A stretch of DNA of 64,000 nt, from the NCBI GenBank assembly GCA_027577595.1, contig JANBRJ010000008.1, positions 62,001 through 126,000 on the forward strand. The letters run 5' to 3'. Shown here one piece after another: positions 44,601-53,700 of the stretch. The position numbers and the translations under genes are program-made. The DNA comes from Coemansia sp. RSA 487 (lineage: Eukaryota; Kickxellomycota; Kickxellomycetes; Kickxellales; Kickxellaceae). Below the pieces are notes generated by a model. The model was given only the letters and a program-made list of their open reading frames with translations. It was not told the DNA's origin and ran no database searches. Within the stretch, counting starts at the first letter, position 1. The number at the start of each line of letters is the position of its first letter.

Positions 44601-45030
44601 CATGTTCTCGCCAATGCTGCGGCATACTTGTGTCATCAATGTCTTGCGATCGTAATCGCCCATACGAGTGATGCCAGATCCAGAGACAAACAATGCCGAT
44701 GTCCCGCCTACTTGCACCAATGTACCATGCGCAGAATAGACTGCAAATTGGTTAGTTCAAAAAATACTTTGGCTCTGGATGAGTATATTGTAGCCACTCT
44801 TGTGTAATTGACTTGCCTTCAACTGCGTGCTTGACATAGCTCTGGATGTTTCCGACCGTAAATATGTTGGAGCTATCGCTTGTGCAGCCGTCGACGTATA
44901 TGCGCTCAGTATTGTTGCCATTGAGGCGTGAAAAATATTTTGAGGTGTCCCCAGGGCGTGCCAAAGCATTGCTGCCTGCAAGCCCAACTACAACCTCGGT
45001 ATTTTGGAGCTTGAGCAAAGTGGAATTCAT
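41652..45030 (-). CDS. Coiled-coil protein with degenerate kinesin motor head and AT-hook
   Basis: Exon 1 is 45030-44817 and exon 2 44740-41652. A 76-base GC-AG intron (AAG|GCAAGT, branch CTAAC, TTTGCAG) is the only join that keeps the frame; total 1100 residues. Residues 1-300 follow the kinesin fold in order: strand TEVVVGLAG, GTLVQVGGTSALFVSGSG where kinesins have FAYGQTGSGKT, LPFILSLHFE, CIIDLNIVDW where kinesins have VDLAGSE, SLSSMIHLLANDAI, IPNNALVNLVGEFLYGESKT, then a neck-like helix. The P-loop lysine and both switch motifs are lost, so ATP hydrolysis is unlikely. Residues about 333-730 form a long coiled coil. The tail is acidic/basic with KPGRPPKAR (about 938-946), an AT-hook, and nuclear-type basic patches. 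Suggests a non-motile microtubule or chromatin scaffold; inference. Confidence 0.72.
44741..44816 (-). other. GC-AG intron of the kinesin-like gene
   Basis: 76 bases with donor AG|GCAAGT, a CTAAC branch-like element and acceptor TTTGCAG. None of the GT dinucleotides before the stop gives the phase 1 needed by exon 2, so the GC donor is required by the reading frame. Confidence 0.8.
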
Positions 45031-45354
45031 TTCAGGTATTCAAACACCACTGCTCCCTTGTTTCGAATGTCTTTTGGTATGATGTTTACTGATAAAGGGG
45101 TAAAGAAGTGGCCAGTTGTGCTAAGACATTCAAAAAGAATAATTCGTTTAAATAAAATAGACAACTTTGAAATAGAGTAGAAAAATAGGGAATAAGCGAG
45201 CAAGAAGGGTTTGTTTTCGTTGTTTTGTGGTTTCTTTGGAAAAGGAAGGCAACAGTGAATGGCTGGCTTTGTTTACGTTTATCAGCTGATTACGCATGAT
45301 CACCGCTGTCTGCGATCAAGTTTGCTCAAGCCTTGTATAGATAAAAACGCCAAA
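45031..45354. other. Spacer: kinesin-like gene upstream region, cut off by the transposon
   Basis: About 320 AT-rich bases between the kinesin-like start and the left end of the Tc1-type element. Nothing else was recognised. Confidence 0.5.
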
Positions 45355-46199
45355 TACAGTGGTGGATCTGTTTTCTTCTATGTAACCTTGATTAGTATTT
45401 TCTTTGGAACTATTCTAAAACGACTTTTGCAACTTTATTCCCTTATCGTTTGTCTGGATTCTTGTAAACTATATAAACCATGACTTGTCCATTATACATT
45501 AGAAAACAAGCTATCGAGAAGAGAGATCAAGGGCTTCATCTTCAAACAATAGCTGAACATTTAGGCTTGCTTGTGCGGATTGTACGAACCTTGATCAAGC
45601 ATTTCGATTAATGTGAGACAATAGAGCCTAAACCAAAGAGCGTCAAGAAATCTAGGATCGATGAATATACAAAACAGTACATTATGAATACAGCGGCGAT
45701 GGAACCGAGTATAACAAAAAAACAGTTCGTAATAGATTTGGATTTCGATATTCCCCATCAGTACATTGGAATGATTTTGAAATATGAAAGCATCGTTTCT
45801 AGGGCAGCAGGAAAAAGTCAGCGACTAGTGAGGTATTAAATGAAGAAGCATATAAGCATCAACTTGTATCTTCTACGAAAGACAACAGCCTCACCACGCG
45901 TGTACAAGACAATACTCGTATACACGCATCAAACGCCTCATGTGAATATTGTCAGTTGCAAGGTGTTGAAAACCAACATAGCCAGCGAATTCTCCTGACC
46001 TCAACCAGATTGAAAATGTGTGGAGAATATTGAAGCACAGATTTTCCAGGGGATTAACAAAATACTCAACACGCAATGACAAGGAAACACTCCTTCACAA
46101 ACTCTGGAATACTATTGATATAAAGGATCTAAACAAACTAATCAAAGACAGGCTTAAGCTCACGAAGATGGTCATTGACGAAAAAGGTTAACCACTATA
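45355..46199 (+). mobile_element. Decayed Tc1/mariner-type DNA transposon
   Basis: A plain DNA transposon remnant in AT-rich DNA. From ATG 45480 it encodes an N-terminal helix-turn-helix (AIEKRDQGLHLQTIAEHLGL) typical of Tc1 transposases, interrupted by a stop after 44 codons. Near 45902 comes the second catalytic Asp context QDNTRIHA, and in another frame SPDLNQIENVWRILKHRF with the third acidic residue (45991-46044), open to the stop at 46189. About 100 codons around the first catalytic Asp seem missing, so it is internally deleted and frameshifted. The ends carry imperfect inverted repeats starting CAGTGGT / TAGTGGT next to TA dinucleotides at 45355 and 46198, as expected for TA target duplication. 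Confidence 0.82.
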
Positions 46200-47050
46200 C
46201 TATCGCTTATATGAAAGCACGCCATTTTTCTTGATCTTTGCTTTTATGCAATAGCGTTTGCGCGGTATTTCATTGTTTGCAATCATGCTGCTTGCTGTCT
46301 TTTCGCTGAACCACAAGAAAAACAGCATTTGCGACGTTTACACGCAAATCGACTACTTTGGCCACTGTGTTACGTGCGGGCTCGAACACGATTCATATAT
46401 TATACGCGGAAAAACATTGGCTCGCTACCGTAGTATCAGTGTTGTTCTAATAGCTGACGTCAAGCATGTACCAAATAATTCCAATGGCAAAAGATTGGAA
46501 TTATACGACAGGATGTATACACCAGAAACCACAATACCTCTACAATCCCTCCCTCCTTTTGCGCCAAACAATCGAAAAGCTCGCTACTTTTTTCTGAAAA
46601 TTTCTCCTTTCTAATTGTATCATATTGCTTGTATTCAGTTGATTTTTCTTGGCCAAAAATGCACCGTTTCTTGTGTGCGTGGAGCCAGTTTTGTTGTGGC
46701 TTCTCTTCTTTCTCTTGGATCTTTTTGTTTCTTTGATTCATCCAGCTTTAATTGTGTTGTTTTTATTTCAAACTTTTCTACTTTTGTTGTGTTTCCACAA
46801 GATCCCGGGACAGTGTTGGCCTTGTATATTATTATTTTTTTTACTTAATCACATTCCCTTCCTCTAGCTAGCAGAGGACCCATTGTAGATATTGTTTGGC
46901 AAGCTCACGATATACTTGAAATCATTCGCTTTCGATTGACATATTGATTCGGCTCTCCCCGACAAAGGCATGATGTCAGTTACCAAACATTTACACACTC
47001 TACAGCTGGTTTCAACTGCGGTGACCAGTGTTAGTCGCGAGATATGGATC
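46200..47050. other. AT-rich spacer after the transposon
   Basis: About 850 bases of AT-rich, T-run-rich DNA. Short frames here have no domain or consistent codon bias and are not called. Confidence 0.5.
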
Positions 47051-47908
47051 ATGGCCAGCGCTCGTAGTGCTTTGCCGCTGCTTGCATTCTGTGTTCTGGC
47101 GGCTGCTGCGTTCTGGCGCCAACCCTCAAGGCCCGTGTGGTCCGATCGCGTCGAATCGTCAAAGGAAACACGCTACATTATGATTTCAAAATACGCAAGA
47201 CGTATTTTCTGTGCACCTGGAATGACGAATATCCACAACACATGTGCTGCGCAGACTTTAGCAAAGAGTAAAGAAAATATAGAGGGCACAGCTGGACCGG
47301 ACTGTAATCCAAACCATGTGAGCATGTTTGAAGAGAGTTCTCCAGGATGCCACAGTGTTCTCGGCAAAGCAAACATCACAAACCCGAACGCAAGCGAGCT
47401 CACAAAAAGGCACAGCACCACTGCTGGGAACCAAAGTACAAGCAAAAAAAGTCAAAGAGCTCCTACCGATACCGCTGCGATCGACCATGGACCGCCCATG
47501 ACGCAAATGCAGCCTTTGTTAGCCGTCTCTGTTGATGATGAAATGACCAATTCCAATCGCAACATTCCTACAAAGCAGCCTTTTGGCGCTGGTATTGGCA
47601 AGTCGGCAACAGAAACCACCCCCGATCCAGTCGTTGACATCAAACAGCCTCGCATGTACAGGCCAGCGCCGATCGGACAAAAAGCCAGTGTCAGACACGC
47701 CCGAAGCAACCTATTTGCTAGCGACAGAACAATGGCGTTGTGGCCATCGCTGTGTTCCCCGGAGTACGGCTCGTGTGCAGATATTGATCCATTGTCGGCT
47801 CTCGGCAACAACCACCATCGATGCGCACAAAGAGGAGGTTCCACGAAAGCGGCTGGTGGACAAAGATGCGACGGGCTATCGCTGTTTACATCAGATATTT
47901 TCTGTTAA
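47051..47908 (+). CDS. Doubtful orphan ORF with N-terminal hydrophobic segment
   Basis: A 285-residue frame from the ATG at 47051; the same frame is open from ATG 46970. It begins MASARSALPLLAFCVLAAAAFW, which could be a signal anchor, followed by a Ser/Thr/Asn-rich polar region without recognisable domain. Codon use is less GC-biased than in neighbouring genes, and another frame (about 47790-48029) looks equally protein-like with RKRLVDKDATGYRCLHQIF, so an intron, a frameshift or no gene at all are possible. No family recognised. Confidence 0.3.
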   Translation: MASARSALPLLAFCVLAAAAFWRQPSRPVWSDRVESSKETRYIMISKYARRIFCAPGMTNIHNTCAAQTLAKSKENIEGTAGPDCNPNHVSMFEESSPGCHSVLGKANITNPNASELTKRHSTTAGNQSTSKKSQRAPTDTAAIDHGPPMTQMQPLLAVSVDDEMTNSNRNIPTKQPFGAGIGKSATETTPDPVVDIKQPRMYRPAPIGQKASVRHARSNLFASDRTMALWPSLCSPEYGSCADIDPLSALGNNHHRCAQRGGSTKAAGGQRCDGLSLFTSDIFC

Positions 47909-48750
47909 GCCTAGCAAGAACAACCAACATGACAGCGGCATGTTGAGTAGGGAAATGAAAGAGCAATTCAAAGAGTTACAGGGCCAGAACAACCTATTGC
48001 CATGTAAGCATCGCAAATACTGTTTTTGATTGAGGTTCCAATGCTAAACTCTGACACGCTTAACATTCCAAATTGATGTTACTAAAGAAGGGTGGATATC
48101 CGCTGTTATGTAATTAATGCGGGAAACATGCACTATGCTTTCCCCTCCCCCGACGGTCAGCAAAACACGTGGCTGTGCGTTTGCAAATCGGCTTGTGTGA
48201 CTTTGTGTGTGGTTGCTGGCGAGGAACAGCACATCTTTTAAACATATTTACCAAAATATTGTAGATATTTTGGATACTTTTCTTAATCGACTACCACACG
48301 GAGACGGATATAATGAATTAATTACCTGTATGCAAAATACGAATCGATGCGATGGACGACGAATCTTTCCAGCGGGATCAACAGGTACCAGCAGGAAAAT
48401 GGCGAGTCAATCTGACTCCACGTGAGCATAATGCGCGTGACTGGCCAAATGGGCGGGTATCGCTGGGCTGTGAGAAACACAGGGTGAGGCCTCCTTTTTG
48501 CACCATTTCGATTTTTGATTGCTGCAAGGATTTTTTCAGACGTGTTTCTCTCTTCTCCTTCCCTCACAGCCACCAATATCTACTTGCTATTCCAACTTCT
48601 TTTCTTGTACTTTTCTATCCTGCCTTTAACAGACTATTATTATCATCATTAACACTTGTACTATCCCTCCAATTATAAATTTGCAGCGCACAGCTCTTTT
48701 TAACCCGCCAGCAGCTAAAAACGGAAACCCCCCACTAGTGAATTGTGATA
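47909..48750. other. Spacer: upstream region of the UBC8/UBE2H gene
   Basis: About 840 bases before the UBE2H start. It contains CACGTG at 48419-48424, a possible basic helix-loop-helix site, and a pyrimidine-rich leader from 48540. No gene was called. Confidence 0.5.
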
Positions 48751-50386
48751 ATGTCGTCGCCTAGAAGGAGAATCGAGACCGACGTCATGAAGCTGTAAGT
48801 AAAATGCAGTCCGTCCGCTTGCATTGCGGAAATGTGGAAATGCGGCTAGAGAAACAATGAAAACCCACTTTTGGCTTGACAGCTCATTGCTACTAACAAG
48901 ACACATTCAAGCGCATTCTTTTGTGAACCATGTTCTCTTTTATTTTGTTCCGCAACGGCTCTATTCGCTTTTTAGGCTTATGAGCGACTATGAGGTCGAG
49001 CTAGTCAATGATAACATGCAAGAGTTTTACATTTGTTTCGTTGGACCCGATGACAGTAAGTGTTCGCTCTTTTCCTGTTGTTTCACTGTTTCAATGCTGT
49101 CTTTTTCCACTCCCTTTCTACACAGATATTGATCGTTATGTGAGGATAACAACAATAGCCCAAGCGCACTGCGCGTTCTGCAAAGGAATATGAAGACTGT
49201 ACAAAAACATCTTGTCTCTTGAACACGAAACAAGGGATGAACAGGTGGTAGCATTCCTGTTGTGGATAATTTCACGAGAGAAGAGCTCGCACGAAGACAA
49301 ACTGCGGGTGAGACAAGAAATCCAGACTAAGCAGCCTAGATTGCACTGCCAGTGTGTGTGGGAAGTTCTCCTTCCGCGATGTCCTTTTTGTTTTCGCTCA
49401 TTTTCCCTTGACGTTGTTGTGGATAGCTTGCTTTTGACAGCAATAGTGGATTGTCACAAAACACTCCTCACCACTGTCAATTGACGCTTACACAGCAGAG
49501 AAGGAGAAATGGCTTTTCTGCTTTATTCTCTCACAGTTCTCTTCTACCTGGGCAGGCTTTTCTCCCCCCAATCCTCAAACTTTGTTTAGTCTACGCCGAC
49601 TTTGTCTGGGCTTGGGCTCCACACAGTGGTTAGCCGATACACCTTTGCAGGGCAACGCTTTTGAACATTTTGTTTTGCTTTGTTAACAGTGACAATATTC
49701 GGGGAAAGGGAGGGGCGTTTCTACATGGTTACTTTCCCCGCCTGCCCCGCCCTCAATACTTTGTGTTTTTACTACACAGGAGTTGCAACATTCAGTTCGC
49801 TGTTACTTGCTTTTTTTGAGGTTTAATTTAAGCGGTTACATCGCATACTTTATAAAGCCCAGCTAATAAGGATTTTTTCTCATGTCTTCTGCTGATCTCT
49901 GTAGCTCCGTTTGCCGGCGGCGAGTGGAGGCTTCACGTGGAGCTCCCTGACCAGTACCCATACAAATCGCCATCGATCGGGTTTGCAAACAAGATATTCC
50001 ATCCAAACATAGACGAGCTTAGCGGGTCTGTGTGCCTGGACGTGATCAACCAGACATGGAGCCCGATGTTCGATCTGCTGAATATAGTGGAGTCGTTTAT
50101 GCCGCAGCTGCTCCGGTACCCGAACCCAACAGACCCACTCAACGGCGAAGCAGCGGCGCTGATGATGCGTGACTCGTCTGCGTATGAGACAAAGGTCAAG
50201 GAGTACGTGGTGCGGTATGCATCGAAAAAGAGGAGTGGGTCGAAGGGGGTGGACAGCAAAAAGGACAGCAGCTGCAGCGATGACGAGGAGGACAACAACA
50301 TCAGCTGTGACGAAGATGACGAAATAAGCTCGCTTAGCTCGTTTGGCAGCAATAGTGAGGTGGACATTGGCGAAATGTCGGCGTAG
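48751..50386 (+). CDS. UBC8: Ubiquitin-conjugating enzyme E2 (UBE2H/Ubc8), three exons
   Basis: Exons 48751-48794, 48976-49055 and 49905-50386 give 201 residues; introns are 181 and 849 bases, both GTAAGT with AG ends. The splice rebuilds [15 protein letters not shown], the beta sheet and GPDDTPFAGGEW, colinear with human UBE2H (MSSPSPGKRRMDTDVVKL, GPQGTPYEGGVW). Catalytic Cys85 is in [13 protein letters not shown] after the HPN motif, and [10 protein letters not shown] matches. The tail is acidic and Ser-rich, as in the family. Ubc8 works with the GID/CTLH E3 ligase, which in yeast removes gluconeogenic enzymes when glucose returns. Neither short 5' exon is visible without splicing. Intron 2 holds a possible poison exon. 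Confidence 0.95.
49126..49307 (+). other. Possible cassette (poison) exon in UBC8 intron 2
   Basis: A strong pyrimidine tract and CACAG end at 49125, 70 bases after the exon 2 donor. A good donor, GTGAGA, follows at 49308. The enclosed 182 bases are not a multiple of three and, read from exon 2, reach TGA after about 23 codons, so inclusion would truncate the E2 before its catalytic Cys. Seen as splice signals only; use in transcripts is inference. Confidence 0.35.
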
Positions 50387-50751
50387 ATCCATACTCGTCC
50401 CCTTTCAAATGACGGGTGTTTGTTTTGGCGCTTGAGATGCTGTTAATTTCTCTTTTTTTATGGGGGTGAGGACTACCTGCGCCCGCCCATCCACACCCCA
50501 CTCCACTCCTTGTTCCTTGTGTTTTGCGCCAACATCACATTCGCTTTGGCATGTTTGAGCAAAGATTCCTTCTTTCTCGCTTGTGCTTTCAGCAAAGTGC
50601 GCGCGGGACTTGCTGCTCTTCTGCTTACATTGATCCTCATTTACAGTTTCCACTGCTTTTTTTGTCTATAACACTTTTGAATATACGAATATAATTTAAA
50701 AATAAAACAAAAAGCTGAAAGGTGAAAGGTGGAGTTAAAGCCAGAGGACAT
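50387..50751. other. Spacer between convergent UBC8 and MET5
   Basis: 365 bases between stop codons, T-rich toward UBC8 and A-rich toward MET5. No gene was seen. Confidence 0.6.
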
Positions 50752-53700
50752 TTAGAGATCGTGGAAGTCCTTGCCCTCGCGCGTCTCTTTGATGATGCCC
50801 TTGCGGATGACAAAGTCGCCAAAATGCTCGGCGTCGTTGCGCTCCAGCGCATATTGCTTGATGATAGGGGCCAGGACCTCGAGGATCTGCTCCTCAGTAA
50901 GGGTCTCGCGGAATATCTTGTTGAGACGCTCGCCACTGTGGCTGCCGCCAAGGTAGAGGTTGTATGCGCCAGGGGCCTTGCCGACAAAGGCGATCTCTGC
51001 GTTGTAGGGACGGGCGCAGCCGTTGGGGCAGCCGGTCATACGGATGACGATGGCATCGTGGCGCAGGCCGGCCTCATCAAGGATGGTGTCCAGGAGATCG
51101 ATCAGACGCGGGAGGTAGCGCTCGGACTCGGCCATCGCCAGACCACAGGTGGGGAGAGCAGCACAGGCCATGGAGTGCAGACGCAGGGCGCTGTAGTCGA
51201 GGTTGTCGAGGCGGTGCTTGGCCAGAAGGGCGCTCATTGCCGGTACATCCTCGTCCTTGACGTCGGCCACAATCAGATGGGCGTTGCAGGTGAGCCTGAA
51301 GGTGCCCTTGTGGGCGTTGGCGACCTCGACCAGCGCAGCCTTGAGTGGGTTGCCCGGCAGATCGGCGACGCGGCCGTTCTGGATGAACATGGTGAAGTTG
51401 TTGTAGCCGGGGGTGGACTTGACCCAGCCGTAGCGGTCGCCGTTGCGCGCAAACGCGTAGGGGCGTGGGTCCTCGAGGGCGAAGCCAAGGCGGTCCTCGA
51501 CCTGCTGGCGCCACCACTCCATGCCGTGGTCGTCAACGGTGTACTTCATGCGCGCATGCTTGCGGTTGGAGCGGTCGCCGTGGTCGCGCTGCACAAGCAT
51601 GACCTTCTCGGCGACAACAATGGCCCTGTCCTTGGGGACGTAGCCGAGGCACGACGCCAGGCGCGGATACGTCTTCTTGTTGTTGTGCGTCATGCCCATT
51701 CCGCCGCCGATCATGACGTTGTAGCCCAGAATGGACTGCTGCGCGGCGTCGAGGATGGCGATGTAGCCGAGGTCGTAGGCAACGACATCGACGTCGTTCT
51801 CGGGCGGAATGGCGATGGCGATCTTGAACTTGCGCGGGAGATAGGCCTGGCCGTACAGCGGCTCGTGGTCCTGGACGGGGCTGGTCTGCTCGGCGCTGCC
51901 CGCAACCATCTTGTCGTCCAGCCAGATCTCGTGGTAGGCCGATGTGCTGGGCAGCAGGTGCGCCGAGATGTCCGCCGCCAGCTTGGCGATTTCGGGCTGG
52001 AGATGCGCCTGCAGCGGGTTGGCCGACGCAACGACGTTGCGGTTGACGTCGCCGCACGCAGCAATGGTGTCCATCAGCGCGCGGTTGATGCCCCGCATCG
52101 TGTCGCGCAGGTTGCGCTTGAGCACGCCGTGCAGCTGGAAGGTCTGGCGCGTGGTGATCTTCATTGTGTGGTTGCCGAACTCGTCGGCGAGCCGGTCCAT
52201 GGCCAGCCACTGCGCAGGCGTGGCGATGCCGCCGGGCAGCCGCACGCGGATCATGAACGAGTACGCCTTCTCCTCGCCGCGCGCAAGGCGCTCGGGGCGC
52301 AGGTCGCGGTCGTCCTGCATGTACGTGCCGTGGAACTTCAGCAGCTTGCCGTCCCACTCGTCGACGTATCCGCATGACACGTCGCCCACCGCCTGCGCAA
52401 TCGTGCCGCGCAGGTAGTTGCTGATGACCTTGTTCTCCTCGTCGGTGCGCTTGTGCTCCTCCTCCTCCTCCCCGCCTGCGCCGACAACCGCGATGTTCAG
52501 CGCCGCCCACAGCCGCGCCTCAAAGTCGGCATACCCGGTTTCCCACCCGTCGGCGTCCTGGTCGTCGCCCAGCCCCATGGCGGTGATGCGCTTTCCGCCA
52601 AGCTCCGCCAGCTTGCGGTCGATATCGCGTGCCGGCTTGTTGTAGAAGATCGCATCCTCCTCGCGCGGCCAGTAGTGGCTGTCGCCGAGCCCCATCACCG
52701 CAAAGTCCGTCTCGTTGAGGTTGATGCTGGCCGCCTGCAGGCTCTTGAGGAACTCGCGCCCGTTTGTCGGGATCTCGCCCTGCCCAGCCGTCGACACAGA
52801 CACAACAACGGTCTTTTCGAACGGCAGCTCGTCCACTTCAAACTCATCCATGCTGATGCACCGCACGTCCATTCCGCGGCGCCTGCCCTGGCGTGCCACA
52901 CGCCGCGCAACGTCCTCGGCGTTGCCATTGTCTGACGCAAACAGAACAAGCAGCGGCGGTCCGCTCAGCCCGCCAAGAAGATTGTCCACGTCGCCGCGCG
53001 CCTTGCGTGCCAAGCGGTCGCCGGTCTTCTTCTCCACGGACGCCCCAAGCTCGCCGCTGAACTCGGGCTTTGGGTTGCCTATGGCTGCAAGCACGTTGTC
53101 GCGATCCAGGAACGCCTGCACCGAGCGCAGGAGCCGCTCAGAATCGAGCTGGAAGCGCCTGTTCGGATCGTCAAGCTTTGGGTTCCAGCGGTACAGCGGC
53201 CACGCCCCTGTGTCGACCGCAAGTTTGGACTGCTTGAGGACGTCGATCGGCGAGTAGTTCGAGCTGAAAACGCCGTCGCTGTGCGGGAGATACGCTACAA
53301 CGACAGAGGGTCCTGGGAAGGCGTCAGCCTCCACCAGCGCCTGCAGCACCTGCGTGTACGACGAATATACCGCCACAGATGCCACGTACGTGGTGCCGTA
53401 GTTCATTGCGTACAGCCCAATGTCCTTCTTGCGCTGCGCGCCCTTGTTTTCGGCGGAGAACGGATACTGCGCCGTATCCAGCACAAGCATGTTGACATTG
53501 AGTCCGCTGGCTATGACATGGTGCACGCCGCTGCTGCCAATGTCGTACGCCCACTCGTCGGCACCCACGAGCCAGTTGGACCGGCTGGCAAAGTACTCGC
53601 GCTGTCTGTGGATTGCGCCCAGCTTTGCTTCGCCCTTCTCGGCCTCCAGGAGCCCTGCGATCCGCTCGCCCGCCTCTCTTGTCGCAACTGCTGGGTCGTC

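Noticed and set aside
44741-44768. Very short GT-AG intron reading (GTATTT) for the kinesin-like gene
   Set aside because: At 27 bases it is too short and gives the wrong phase; the 76-base GC-AG intron fits.
50722-52377. 551-codon frame antisense to MET5
   Set aside because: Shadow of the MET5 codons, with Val/Gly/Arg-rich composition typical of such shadows.
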